A DNA stretch of 64,000 bases from Kiritimatiellia bacterium (GCA_018001225.1 JAGNIJ010000004.1:57819-121818), one strand, 5' to 3'. Numbered from the stretch's first letter, positions 15,398 through 23,872 are shown. Translations and numbers: made by a program. The notes: generated by a model from the letters alone, not told the origin.

Positions 15398-16057
15398 ATG
15401 AAACTTCGCTCCGGGATTCTGGCGGGATTACTCGGTCTGACGGCGGTTCTTGGCGCCTCCTGCGTGCGCCAGCCTCAACGTACGGTCGAGATCAAGGTAC
15501 CCGGTATGCAGACCGAGCGGGACGTGCGGATCGTGACCAACGCGGCGCTCAATGAGGTCGTCGGCCGCGCGACGCTCCAGCACGGGTACGACATCTGCGC
15601 GGAGAAGGGCACGCTGTTCTACTACGAGGGATCCCGGTTGCTCTCCCGGGAGTACCAGCAGCACATCCTGCGCTGTCTCCGCGAGATCGGCTACGAGGCG
15701 CGGATCGTCGAGGTGCGGCACTGGCCGGCGACGGCCATGCCCACGCCCCGCGGCTGGCTTCAGGCCTGGCCCGACCGGCATGCCGCGGCGATCTCGATTC
15801 CCGCCATGAAGACCGGTGTGGACGCACACCGCGTGGTCGGCGCCATCGCCCGGGCGCGCACGGGCGATGATCCGTTGCGCGTCACACCCGACCCGGCGGC
15901 CCATACCGTCCGCGTGACGTACGACACGAACCAACTCGCGTTGAAGAACCTCGAAGGCGCGATCGCCAACGCGGGATACCAGGCCAACGATACACCGGCC
16001 CGCATGGGCCTGCCGGACTCATATCCGGTCGGCTGGACCCCGATCTGGATGTACTGA
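15398..16057 (+). CDS. Lipoprotein with two HMA-like (MerP-fold) domains lacking CxxC
   Basis: A 219-residue predicted lipoprotein starting at ATG 15398; the lipobox is LGASC (Cys22). Two regions resemble heavy-metal-associated domains: residues about 29-98 (TVEIKVPGMQTERDVRIVTN...LREIGYEARIV) and about 148-212 (AAISIPAMKTGVDAHRVVGA...LKNLEGAIANAGYQAN). The pattern GM-x-x-x-x-D/A at each first loop is where metal carriers have GMTCxxC; here the cysteines are replaced by QTER and KTGV. The fold resemblance is my reading of the pattern. It may bind a protein or a different ligand at the outer or inner membrane surface. Signal peptidase I follows 23 bases downstream. Confidence 0.6.
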   Translation: MKLRSGILAGLLGLTAVLGASCVRQPQRTVEIKVPGMQTERDVRIVTNAALNEVVGRATLQHGYDICAEKGTLFYYEGSRLLSREYQQHILRCLREIGYEARIVEVRHWPATAMPTPRGWLQAWPDRHAAAISIPAMKTGVDAHRVVGAIARARTGDDPLRVTPDPAAHTVRVTYDTNQLALKNLEGAIANAGYQANDTPARMGLPDSYPVGWTPIWMY

Positions 16058-16080
16058 CCGCCCGATCCCGGAGAAACCGT

Positions 16081-16788
16081 GTGACTACCTTACGCCGCCT
16101 TTGCATGAACCGAACCGACCGGATATGGAAAGCCTGGGGCCGCGATCTCGCCCTCGTTCTGGGGATCATGATCCCCTTCCGCTCCTCCATCGCGGACTGG
16201 AACCATGTCCCTTCCGGCTCCATGAAACCGACGATCCTGGAATGCGAACGCATCCTGGTGAACAAGCTGGCCTATGACCTGAAGGTGCCGCTGACCACGC
16301 GGCACCTCGCGGAATGGGGACAACCCGCACGCGGGGATATCGTCGTGTTCAATTCCCCGCGGGACGGTACGCGCCTGGTCAAGCGGGTGATCGGGTTGCC
16401 GGGCGACGTCATCGAGCTTCGGAATAACCGGCTAATCATCAACGGGGAATCCGTGCCATACGAGCGGGCGGACGAGAGAACCGGCGCGTTCCTGTCCGCC
16501 GCCGAGCGCGCCGAGGGCGAACTGGCCCGCGAGTGCCTGGGCGGGTTGGACCACACCGTCATGGCCATCCCGGGAACGCCCGCCTTGCGCTCGTTCGGAC
16601 CGGTCGCCGTTCCCGAGGGCCGGTACCTGGTGCTGGGCGACAACCGCGACAACAGCGCGGATTCCCGGTATTTCGGGTTCGTGGAGAGACGCGCGATCGT
16701 CGGGCGGGCGAGCGCGGTGGTCGTGTCGTTCGATCCCGACCGGCACTATCGGCCCCGCTTCGGCCGCTGGTTCACGACCTTGCGCTGA
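16081..16788 (+). CDS. lepB: Signal peptidase I
   Basis: A 235-residue membrane-bound serine protease that removes signal peptides from Sec and Tat exported proteins. A single N-terminal membrane segment (residues 22-36) anchors the periplasmic catalytic domain. Catalytic Ser47 is in VPSGSMKPTI, and general base Lys101 is in RLVKRVIGLPGDVIEL. The C-terminal family signature LGDNRDNSADSRYFGFV is complete. The start is GTG 16081; ATG 16105 eight codons later is also possible. An insertion between the Lys box and the signature (about residues 130-175) is longer than in minimal enzymes. The many secreted proteins nearby are plausible substrates, but this is a housekeeping function. Confidence 0.95.
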   Translation: MTTLRRLCMNRTDRIWKAWGRDLALVLGIMIPFRSSIADWNHVPSGSMKPTILECERILVNKLAYDLKVPLTTRHLAEWGQPARGDIVVFNSPRDGTRLVKRVIGLPGDVIELRNNRLIINGESVPYERADERTGAFLSAAERAEGELARECLGGLDHTVMAIPGTPALRSFGPVAVPEGRYLVLGDNRDNSADSRYFGFVERRAIVGRASAVVVSFDPDRHYRPRFGRWFTTLR

Positions 16789-16866
16789 TCTCGCGCGCCG
16801 CGGGGAAAGTAAAAGAAGGATTGAGAGTCAGGCCGGCGCCCGTCAATATCCCGCCGGACTCGAAGG

Positions 16867-17544
16867 ATGAGCGGGCCCGAATTCAAGACCCTCGAAGAAA
16901 TGGCGCAGGCCACCGCGGCCCGTCTGTCGCAGGCGGCCTCCCATGCGGCGTTCCACCTGTTCCAGGACAAGCGCTTCCGGGCACTCGCGGAGTTCGGGAC
17001 GATTTCGCAGGAGGAGCAGGACCGCATCTTCAACGAGCTGGTGCTGGCCTTCCTCGTTATGATCATGCTCGTGCTCGAGGCGCCGGACCTGCGCCTGTCC
17101 GACGAGGTGCGCGACCACCTCGGCGGGATCAAGGATCGCCTCCCCCGGGCTTACCTCGACCAGTTAAAGGAAATGAGCGTCGAGGAGCGGTTCATCGCGG
17201 ACTGGGACAAGCTCATCGCCCTGCGCTACGAGGAGTACGCGCGGGACCGGCACGACGTCCGCGCCGCGGCCATGCAAATCGAGTCCACGGGAAAAGACAT
17301 GAGCGAGCACGACCTCGCCCGGATCCAGCTGCTCGTGCCCGTCCAGTCCGCAGCCATCGGAAGCCACCACCACGTCTGCCGGGGAAAGACCGAGGGGCGC
17401 GACGAGCTGTTCAAGACCATGCTGCGAGCCCTGTCGCACTTCTACGTGGAGTTGCGCACGGCGCTGGAAATCGGAAAGATCGGCCCGCTGGCCCGGGCCC
17501 GTTCGGCCGTGCGGCGCTTTTTTCGGACGGTCGGAAAGTCGTGA
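16867..17544 (+). CDS. Conserved-looking protein of unknown function
   Basis: A 225-residue soluble protein that I do not recognise. It is mostly helical, with a central stretch (IFNELVLAFLVMIMLVLEAP, residues 54-73) that is hydrophobic but too interrupted by charge to be a clear membrane helix. Codon use and length fit a real gene. It includes SHHHVCRG near residue 167, a His-Cys cluster that might bind metal, and a basic C-terminus (ARARSAVRRFFRTVGKS). It starts 78 bases after lepB and ends 46 bases before the methyltransferase operon, so it could belong to either transcription unit. Confidence 0.6.
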   Translation: MSGPEFKTLEEMAQATAARLSQAASHAAFHLFQDKRFRALAEFGTISQEEQDRIFNELVLAFLVMIMLVLEAPDLRLSDEVRDHLGGIKDRLPRAYLDQLKEMSVEERFIADWDKLIALRYEEYARDRHDVRAAAMQIESTGKDMSEHDLARIQLLVPVQSAAIGSHHHVCRGKTEGRDELFKTMLRALSHFYVELRTALEIGKIGPLARARSAVRRFFRTVGKS

Positions 17545-17590
17545 AGCTCGCGGGACCGCGCCGGAACGCGGCCTCGGCGGAAGGAGAAAC

Positions 17591-18394
17591 ATGAAAAAGC
17601 TGGATGGAGTCGGACTGGCGCAGGTGCAGCAGGTCTACGGCGGCGCGGAGGGCGATCTCTGGGAATTGATCATGGGGCAGCAGATTCATATCGGGGGCTT
17701 CGCGTCCTCGATGGCGCTGGCGGACCGGGCCGGCCTCCAGCCCGGCCTGCGCGGGGTGGACCTGTGCTGCTGCAACGGGGCGGGCATGCGCTTCCTGCTC
17801 CAGTTCCGCCAGGCGGCCTTCATGACCGGCGTGGACGCCACGCCCAAGGTCCTCGACCAGGGCCGCGACCGGTGCGCGGCAGCGGGCCTGGACGACCGGG
17901 TCCGGTTCGTCCAGGCCGGCGTCTGCCTGACCGGCCTGCCGGACGGCGAGGCGGACTTCGTCTGGGGCGAGGATGCGTGGTGCTACGTCGTGGACAAGGC
18001 GGCGCTGATCGCCGAGGCCGTGCGCCTCGTGCGCCGGGGCGGCACGATCGCCTTCACGGATTGGATCGAGGGGCCGGCCGGGCTGTCCGACGCCGAGGCA
18101 CAGCGGTTCATGACTTTTATGAAGTTCCCCAGCATCCAGGACCTCGAGGGTTACCGCCAGCTGCTCCGGAAGGCCAGGGCCGAGATGCTCGTCGCGGAGG
18201 ACACCAAGCAGTTCGCGCCGCACGTGGACCTGTATCTCAACATGGTCAACATGCAGCTGACCTCCGACGCCCTGCGCCTGCTCGGCAACGACCTGAACGT
18301 CCTGCAGGCGGTCGGGGCCGAAATGCTGTTCATGCAGCAGCTGGCCCACGCGGGCAAGATCGCCCAGGGCCGGTTCGTCGCCCGGAAGACCTGA
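17591..18394 (+). CDS. SAM-dependent methyltransferase, class I
   Basis: A 267-residue methyltransferase with a strong GGAAGGAG site before ATG 17591. The SAM-binding motif I is GLRGVDLCCCNGAGMRF (residues 53-68), motif II is VDATPKVLDQ, and the acidic post-motif is WGEDAWCYVVDK. It resembles the UbiE and glycine/sarcosine/dimethylglycine methyltransferase group. Unusually, motif I carries three consecutive cysteines. The gene lies 22 bases upstream of the first 2-hydroxyacyl-CoA dehydratase-like gene and probably opens that operon. The acceptor is unknown; small-molecule N- or C-methylation is the likely chemistry. Confidence 0.82.
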   Translation: MKKLDGVGLAQVQQVYGGAEGDLWELIMGQQIHIGGFASSMALADRAGLQPGLRGVDLCCCNGAGMRFLLQFRQAAFMTGVDATPKVLDQGRDRCAAAGLDDRVRFVQAGVCLTGLPDGEADFVWGEDAWCYVVDKAALIAEAVRLVRRGGTIAFTDWIEGPAGLSDAEAQRFMTFMKFPSIQDLEGYRQLLRKARAEMLVAEDTKQFAPHVDLYLNMVNMQLTSDALRLLGNDLNVLQAVGAEMLFMQQLAHAGKIAQGRFVARKT

Positions 18395-18416
18395 TCGCCA
18401 CGACGGAGGAGCGCCC

Positions 18417-19661
18417 ATGGCCTGCTGCGGAAACCCGAATGCCCAACCCCGCGAAACCGATCCCTGCGCGCCGCCGGCCGTGCCGACGCCGGTGCGCGAG
18501 GCGGCCCCGCCCGCCCCGGTCCGCTGGTTCAAGGACATGGTGTCCCACAACCTTGCCTATGCGAAGGAGCAGAAGGCCGTCGGCCGGAAACTCGTCGGCA
18601 TCGCCTGCGAATACGCCCCGCGCGAGCTGATCCTGGCCGCCGGCGCCATGCCGGTCTGCCTGTGCGGCGGCTTCGAGGAGATGATCGCTCCGGCGGAGAG
18701 AATCCTGCCCGCGAACCTCTGCCCGCTGGTGAAATCCACGTTCGGCTTCCACCTGGAAAAGGCCAACCCGTTTTTGGAATTGGCAGACCTGATCGTCGCG
18801 GAGACCACCTGCGACGGGAAGAAGAAGATGTTCGAGCTGATGGCGCAAACCCGGCCGCTCCACCTGCTCGAACTGCCGCAGAAGCCGGACGAGCCCGACG
18901 CGCTGGACCGTTGGACGGCGGAGTTCCTCAAGCTGCGCCGGGTACTGGAGCACCGCTTCGGGGTCCGCGTCACCGACGACCGCCTTCGCGAGGAGACGCG
19001 CCGGATGAACCGCGAGCGAAAACGGAAGCGCGACCTCGCCGCCCTGATGAAGGCCGACGAACCGCCGCTCACGGGCCGCGAACTGCTGGACATGAAAAGC
19101 CTGATCGCCTGCATCCCGGCCGACCTGGAGCAGTACGAGCGGGCCTTGAGCGAACTGCCGGGCCGGAAGTTAGACCCGCCCGCCGGCGGCCGCGTCCGCG
19201 TGCTGCTGACCGGCGTACCCCTGCCGCACGGCGCGGAGCGGGTGATGGACCTGATCGAGGGGCACGGCGGCCTGGTCGTCTGCCAGGAGAACTGCACCGG
19301 GCTGAAGCCGATCCTCGACGACGCGAACCCGGACGCGCCGGACATCCTGCGCGCGCTGGCAGAGAAGTACCTGCACCTCCCCTGCTCCGTCATGACGCCG
19401 AACGCGGGCCGCCTCGACTCGCTGCGCCGGCTCGCGGCGGAGTACCGGGTGCAATGCGTGATCGAACTGGTCTGGCAGGCCTGCCTGACCTACGACGTCG
19501 AGACGCACCACGTCCGCCGTCTCGTGACCGAGGAACTGGGCCTGCCGTACCTGCGCATCGAGACCGACTACTCCCCGTCCGACTCCGCCCGGATCGCCGT
19601 GCGGGTCCAAGCCCTTTTTGAAACCGCCCGGCCGCGGCCGGCTTCGCGCGGATGCCGCTAA
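18417..19661 (+). CDS. 2-hydroxyacyl-CoA dehydratase D-component/double-cubane cluster-type protein
   Basis: A 414-residue iron-sulfur protein of the HgdB/BcrC/double-cubane family. These proteins receive electrons one at a time from an ATP-driven activator to drive difficult reductions or dehydrations. Conserved positions are visible: EYAPRELILAAGAMPVCLCGG, LPANLCPLVKSTFGF, VAETTCDGKKKMFELM in the first Rossmann-like domain, and VIELVWQACLTYDVETH in the second, giving the cysteines expected for cluster binding. The N-terminus (MACCGNPNAQP) has an extra cysteine pair. GGAGGAG precedes the ATG. It is full length, unlike the two divergent paralogues that follow, and could be the catalytic or double-cubane subunit. 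Confidence 0.88.
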   Translation: MACCGNPNAQPRETDPCAPPAVPTPVREAAPPAPVRWFKDMVSHNLAYAKEQKAVGRKLVGIACEYAPRELILAAGAMPVCLCGGFEEMIAPAERILPANLCPLVKSTFGFHLEKANPFLELADLIVAETTCDGKKKMFELMAQTRPLHLLELPQKPDEPDALDRWTAEFLKLRRVLEHRFGVRVTDDRLREETRRMNRERKRKRDLAALMKADEPPLTGRELLDMKSLIACIPADLEQYERALSELPGRKLDPPAGGRVRVLLTGVPLPHGAERVMDLIEGHGGLVVCQENCTGLKPILDDANPDAPDILRALAEKYLHLPCSVMTPNAGRLDSLRRLAAEYRVQCVIELVWQACLTYDVETHHVRRLVTEELGLPYLRIETDYSPSDSARIAVRVQALFETARPRPASRGCR

Positions 19662-20611
19662 TCGCCTACAGTTCCCCTTTCGTGCCCCCCGAGTGGATCG
19701 TGGCGCACGGGCTGACTCCTTGCCGATTGACGCCGGGCGCCTCGGACCACCGAGCTACCGTGACGGGCACCTGCCCGTACGCGATGGCCTTCCTGTCGGC
19801 CGCGCAGGCGGCCGGCGCCGACGGCGCGGTCTTCTGCACAACCTGCGACCAGATGCGACGGATGCCCGAACAGCTGCGCGAGGGCGCAACTCCCCGACCG
19901 TTCCTGCTCAATGTCGCCCATACCTGGCAAACCCCGGCCGCGCTCTCACTCTACCGCGACGAACTGGGGCGACTGGGCCGTTTCCTGGTCCGGCTCGGCG
20001 GCGTCCCGCCCTCCGACGCACGGCTGGCCGACGTCATGGCAAATTACGAAGCGCGCCGCCGGAGCCTTCGGGCCAGGCTCGGTGTGCTTGGCGGCCGGGC
20101 CGCGGCGGAAGCCATGATCCGGTTCCACCGGGCTGGCGCCATCGCGAATCCCGCGCCATGCCCACCGGTGGCCGGAATACCCATCGCGCTTCTCGGCGGT
20201 CCGCTGCCGGCGGAAGCCCTTGGGCTTCTTGACCTGGTCGAGGCGCGGGGCGGAACCGTCGTGCTGGACGGGACCGAGGGCGGGGAACGCGGCCTGCCGC
20301 CGCCCTTCGATCAGCGCCGGCTGCGGGAGGCGCCCTTCGCCGAACTGGCGGCGACCTATTTCACCGGCATCCCGGATATCTTTCAGCGCCCGAATTCGCG
20401 CCTGTTCACCTGGCTCAAGAAGGAAATCGTCCGCTCCGGCGCGCGCGGCATCGTTCTGGTCCGCCACCTGTGGTGCGACCTGTGGCACGCCGAGGCCGCG
20501 CGCCTCCGGGAGTGGCTGGCCCTCCCCTTCGCGGATATTCTTCTCGATGGCACGCCGCCATCGGCGCATGCCGCCTCGCGCCTCGAGGCGCTGCTGGAGG
20601 CCCTGCGATGA
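19652..20611 (+). CDS. Divergent 2-hydroxyacyl-CoA dehydratase-family protein
   Basis: A 319-residue paralogue of the preceding protein. It begins directly at the first Rossmann-like domain (MPLIAYSSPFVPPEWIVAHG), so the usual N-terminal helical lead is absent. The cysteine positions GTCPYAMAF and FCTTCDQMRR fit the family, and the second domain ends RHLWCDLWHAEAARL in place of the usual QACH segment. Its ATG lies 10 bases inside the upstream gene. The next gene overlaps it by four bases (ATGA). It may form a heterodimer with one of its neighbours, as the alpha and beta subunits of hydroxyglutaryl-CoA dehydratase do; that is inference. Confidence 0.82.
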   Translation: MPLIAYSSPFVPPEWIVAHGLTPCRLTPGASDHRATVTGTCPYAMAFLSAAQAAGADGAVFCTTCDQMRRMPEQLREGATPRPFLLNVAHTWQTPAALSLYRDELGRLGRFLVRLGGVPPSDARLADVMANYEARRRSLRARLGVLGGRAAAEAMIRFHRAGAIANPAPCPPVAGIPIALLGGPLPAEALGLLDLVEARGGTVVLDGTEGGERGLPPPFDQRRLREAPFAELAATYFTGIPDIFQRPNSRLFTWLKKEIVRSGARGIVLVRHLWCDLWHAEAARLREWLALPFADILLDGTPPSAHAASRLEALLEALR

Positions 20612-21999
20612 CCCCGCCGGCCAAGCTGACGCTCGACCAGTGGGACGCGCGCTACCTCGAACTGAAAAGACTGGGCCACCCGGAACCCCCTTACGGCGGC
20701 CCGCTCCGCCGCCACGCGGAACAGGGCGACCTGCGCCTACGCGACCTGCGGTTCGATGACTCCGCGGCGGCGCTGGACCTCTGGAACTTCCTGCTGACCG
20801 AGGAGGACCGGCTCGCCGCGGCGCGGGCGGCGGGCGTGAAGCTTGTCGGCGCCATGAAGGACCTCGGCACAGTTCCCGTCATGGCCTACTCCTCCCCGCG
20901 GCTCGCGGCGTTCTATCCCGACGGTGCCTGGTGGCTGCCGTGCTTCAAGATGGCGCAGACGCCCCTGCTGAAGATCGCGGACCGGCTGGGCGTGGACGAA
21001 TCGTTCTGCCCCGTGCGCGCGATGCTCGGGGCGTTCGTGACCGGGGCGCACTTTCCCTTGCCCGACCTGCTGACGTGCAGTGTCGGCGCCACCTGCGACG
21101 ATTTCTCCGCCATCGCGCAACGGCTGAACGGCCTCGGCCACCCGATCCTGTGGTGGGAAATCCCCCACCGCCGGCGCCCGGAGGAGGGGGAAGAGGCTGT
21201 CGCCCTCCCGGGCGGTTTTGCGGCCCCGCGCCCGCTGCTGGACTTCGTCCGCGGGGAACTGGCCCGCGTGGCCGCGGCGCTCGGCGACCTGGCGGGCAAG
21301 CCGTTGACCAATGAGCAACTGGCGGAGGGTATCCACGAGGCCAACCGCATCCGCCGGCTTCTGGCGAAACTGCGGGCGATTTCTTTCACCACGCCTCGCG
21401 CGCCGCTGCCAGCCCTCGAATTGCTGGTTGCCGAGATGCTGGCGCTTCACTTCTGCTCCGACCGCGCCGAGACACGGCGCGTGCTCGCCGGCCTGCTGGA
21501 CGAGACTCGCCGGCGGGTGGCAGCGGGCCTCGGGGTGCTCCCGGCCGACGCCGTCCGCGTGTTCTGGGTCAACCCGGTCGCCGACCTGAAAGCGATGAAC
21601 CTGCTCGAGGCGTGCGGCGGCCGGGTATGCGGAACCGACTATCTCTTCACGCACGCGCTGGACGAAATCCCGGAGGACCGGCCGCCCCTGGAGGCGCTGG
21701 CCCGCATGGCGCTGGCCGATCCGATGGCGGGCCCGGCCGTCGACCGGGCGGCCCGGATCGCCTGCGACGCGCGCGCCTTCGGGGCGGAGGCCGTGGTGAT
21801 CGCCCGCATCCCGGGGGCCAGCCACTGCGCGCTGGAGGGCGCGGTCATCGGCGAAGCGGTACGGCAGCAGTTGGACCTGCCCGCGGCCGAGATCGAGATA
21901 CCGCCGGTCAGCGACGCGCTGGAAGCCACGATCCGCTCCCGACTTCAGGCATTGATCGAAACGGCGCGGTATCGTAGAAGCTCCGGGACCAGCGCATGA
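20608..21999 (+). CDS. Third 2-hydroxyacyl-CoA dehydratase-family protein
   Basis: A 463-residue member of the same family. I start it at ATG 20608, overlapping the upstream stop, since the longer frame before it is a shadow. An N-terminal helical lead of about 90 residues precedes the first cluster domain (VPVMAYSSPRLAAFYPDGAWWLP, with CFKM, ESFCPVRAM and LLTCSVGATCDDF). The second domain has VIARIPGASHCALEG and ends in IPPVSDALEATIRSRLQALIETAR, resembling the substrate- and dimer-contact end of HgdB. Its last four bases overlap the activator start. The three dehydratase-like genes together suggest one multi-subunit reductase or dehydratase. Confidence 0.85.
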   Translation: MTPPAKLTLDQWDARYLELKRLGHPEPPYGGPLRRHAEQGDLRLRDLRFDDSAAALDLWNFLLTEEDRLAAARAAGVKLVGAMKDLGTVPVMAYSSPRLAAFYPDGAWWLPCFKMAQTPLLKIADRLGVDESFCPVRAMLGAFVTGAHFPLPDLLTCSVGATCDDFSAIAQRLNGLGHPILWWEIPHRRRPEEGEEAVALPGGFAAPRPLLDFVRGELARVAAALGDLAGKPLTNEQLAEGIHEANRIRRLLAKLRAISFTTPRAPLPALELLVAEMLALHFCSDRAETRRVLAGLLDETRRRVAAGLGVLPADAVRVFWVNPVADLKAMNLLEACGGRVCGTDYLFTHALDEIPEDRPPLEALARMALADPMAGPAVDRAARIACDARAFGAEAVVIARIPGASHCALEGAVIGEAVRQQLDLPAAEIEIPPVSDALEATIRSRLQALIETARYRRSSGTSA

Positions 22000-22766
22000 T
22001 CACGGCCGGCATAGACGCGGGGTCGCGCATGATCAAGGTGGTCCTGTGGGACGCCGGGACGGGCGCGGTCCTCGCCTCCGCGCAGGCCGAGCAGGGCGTG
22101 CAGCAGGCGCAGAGGGCGAAGGATGCGCATCAAGACGCGCTGCGCCGCGCCAGCATGGCCGCCGGCGATGTCGCGCGGACCGTGGCCACGGGCTACGGAC
22201 GCAACGCCATCGAGTGGGCCGATACGACCTTGACGGAGATCACCTGCCACGCCCGCGGCGTGCGCCACCAAGTCGCCGAGGCTCGGACCGTGATCGACAT
22301 CGGCGGGCAGGACAGCAAGCTCATCCGGCTCGACGCCGACGGGCGGGTGCGGGATTTCATGATGAACGACCGGTGCGCCGCGGGGACGGGCCGATTCCTG
22401 GAGATTGTCGCGGAGCGGCTGGAACTGCCGCTCGACGAGCTCGGCGCCGCGGCGGGCCGGGCGCAGAGGCCCTCCGTCATCAGCAGCATGTGCGTGGTGT
22501 TTGCCGAGACGGAGATCGTCGGGCTGCTCTCCGCGGGCGAGCGGCCGGAGGACATCGTCGCGGGCGTCCAGAACGCCATGGCTTCACGCGTCGCCTCCAT
22601 GGCGGGCCATCGGTTGGATGAGCCGGTCGTCTTCACCGGCGGCGTCGCGCTGATCCCCGGGATGGACCGGGCCCTGGCGGATGCCCTGGGGCGGCCGGTC
22701 CGGGTCGCCCCCGACCCGCGCTTGACCGGCGCGCTCGGTGCGGCCCTGCTGGCCGCGGAAGCGTGA
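21996..22766 (+). CDS. BadF/HgdC-type ATPase activator with 4Fe-4S cluster
   Basis: A 256-residue ASKHA-fold ATPase that couples ATP hydrolysis to low-potential electron transfer into 2-hydroxyacyl-CoA dehydratases and benzoyl-CoA reductases. All family landmarks are present: GIDAGSRMIKVVL at the N-terminus, DIGGQDSKLI (101-110), FMMNDRCAAGTGRFLE with Cys127 and SMCVVFAETEI with Cys166, the two ligands each subunit gives to the intersubunit 4Fe-4S cluster, and the second phosphate loop FTGGVALIPGM. Four-base overlap with the upstream gene fixes it in the operon. The oxygen-sensitive cluster implies an anaerobic setting. Confidence 0.95.
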   Translation: MITAGIDAGSRMIKVVLWDAGTGAVLASAQAEQGVQQAQRAKDAHQDALRRASMAAGDVARTVATGYGRNAIEWADTTLTEITCHARGVRHQVAEARTVIDIGGQDSKLIRLDADGRVRDFMMNDRCAAGTGRFLEIVAERLELPLDELGAAAGRAQRPSVISSMCVVFAETEIVGLLSAGERPEDIVAGVQNAMASRVASMAGHRLDEPVVFTGGVALIPGMDRALADALGRPVRVAPDPRLTGALGAALLAAEA

Positions 22767-22774
22767 CGCCCCCG

Positions 22775-23233
22775 TCAGGCCTTGCGCTTGCGGACGGCCG
22801 CCTGCTGGCGGGCAAGGAACTCGGCCCGCTCCTTCGCCACGGCCTGCAGAAAGGCCCGCGCCTGCCCGGGCATCATCTCGAACGGATCGAAGGCTTGCCG
22901 CGTGGTGTACTTGCGCAACAGGGCGGTGTCGATTTCATCCGCGCGGATATACGCCATGGACCAGTGCTCGAAATCCCGCTGGTGGATGGGCGTGTATTCC
23001 ACGAGCGTGCAATCCACGTGGCGCCGGTCCTGGACAATGCGGCGGTAGAGTTCGTTCACCGTGCCCGCCGGGCCTTCCAGTATCTGAAGAAACCCGCGCG
23101 GCGAGTAGCACAGGGCCCCCGTCACGCCGAGATTCCTGTTATTCCGGCGGGACACGGTCATGATCCTGCCCAGCTCGTCCGCGCCGCAATCCCTCGCCAA
23201 CCGGCTCACGTACGTCAGTCGCACCAGGTGCAT
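22775..23233 (-). CDS. BLUF-domain blue-light photoreceptor
   Basis: A 152-residue short BLUF protein. I start it at ATG 23233 (MHLVRLTYVS); upstream codons give no similarity. The flavin-binding and signalling residues fall at exactly the positions familiar from cyanobacterial PixD: Tyr8, Asn32, Gln50 (FLQILEG), Trp91 and Met93 (HWSMAY). The domain spans residues 1-95; the remaining 55 residues form the C-terminal helices seen in short BLUF proteins, with a basic end (ARQQAAVRKRKA). There is no fused output domain, so it must act through a partner protein. It converges on the activator gene and is divergent from nikR. Confidence 0.93.
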   Translation of the reverse strand: MHLVRLTYVSRLARDCGADELGRIMTVSRRNNRNLGVTGALCYSPRGFLQILEGPAGTVNELYRRIVQDRRHVDCTLVEYTPIHQRDFEHWSMAYIRADEIDTALLRKYTTRQAFDPFEMMPGQARAFLQAVAKERAEFLARQQAAVRKRKA

Positions 23234-23386
23234 CTCGGCCTCCTTTTGTTTATAGCATAGCACACATTGCTTGAGAGCAACAACCGGCCGGGGCGGAACT
23301 ATGCCCCGGGCAGGCAAGCCCGGCCCTCCCGCGCCTTGTTTCAGGTCCGGAGGGTTTGCTAAGATTTGGCCGAAAGGAACGCCGCC

Positions 23387-23803
23387 ATGTCCAAGGTCAC
23401 CCGGTTCAGCGTGTCATTGAGCAACGAGTTGCTGGAGCAGTTCGACGCCCAGATCGAGCACGAGAAGTGCCCCACCCGCTCCAAGGCCGTCGGCGACCTG
23501 ATCCGGAAGAGCCTGGTCGAGGACGAGTGGCACCATGGCGGCGAGGTCGCGGGAGCGATCGTCCTGGTCTACGATCATCACAAGCCCGACCTCGTCCGGA
23601 AGCTGACCGACGCCCAGCACGACTGCCACGACGCGATCATTTCGACCCAGCACATCCACCTCGACCACGACAACTGCCTGGAGATCGTCGCCGTCCGCGG
23701 CCGCCCGCGGGACATCGCGGCCATCGTGCGGCGGCTCAAGTCGGTCAAGGGCCTCAAGCACGTCTCCCTCGCCGCCGGCACGACCGGCCGGCGCCTCTCC
23801 TGA
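23387..23803 (+). CDS. nikR: Nickel-responsive transcriptional regulator NikR
   Basis: A 139-residue ribbon-helix-helix regulator with a C-terminal ACT-like nickel-binding domain. I start it at ATG 23387, where SKVTRFSVSLSNELLEQFD begins the DNA-binding ribbon. The high-affinity nickel site is complete: His78, His89, His91 and Cys97, equivalent to His76, His87, His89 and Cys95 of the Escherichia coli protein, within ISTQHIHLDHDNCLEIVAVRG-type sequence. Nickel-loaded NikR represses nickel uptake genes. The outer-membrane channel and an ECF-type nickel transporter follow directly, so the regulated target is adjacent. Confidence 0.96.
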   Translation: MSKVTRFSVSLSNELLEQFDAQIEHEKCPTRSKAVGDLIRKSLVEDEWHHGGEVAGAIVLVYDHHKPDLVRKLTDAQHDCHDAIISTQHIHLDHDNCLEIVAVRGRPRDIAAIVRRLKSVKGLKHVSLAAGTTGRRLS

Positions 23804-23815
23804 ACTTCACTCATG

Positions 23816-23872
23816 TAGGGGCGCCGCTTGTCGGCGCCCGCGGGCGTCGCAAGCGACGCCCGCTACGGCCCC
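23816..23872. repeat. Family A palindromic repeat between nikR and the nickel transport genes
   Basis: Two GC hairpins in series, GGCGCCG/CGGCGCC and GGGCGTCG/CGACGCCC, bounded by TGTAGGG on the left and CTACGGCCCC on the right. The design matches the family A elements at 1217 and 25770. It lies 13 bases after the nikR stop and could also end the nikR transcript. Confidence 0.65.

Noticed and set aside
14779..15399. 206-codon open frame on the minus strand in the decayed region
   Set aside because: It is rich in Pro, Ser and Cys without repeats or motifs and covers an inverted duplication; no ribosome-binding site is seen. It is treated as debris.
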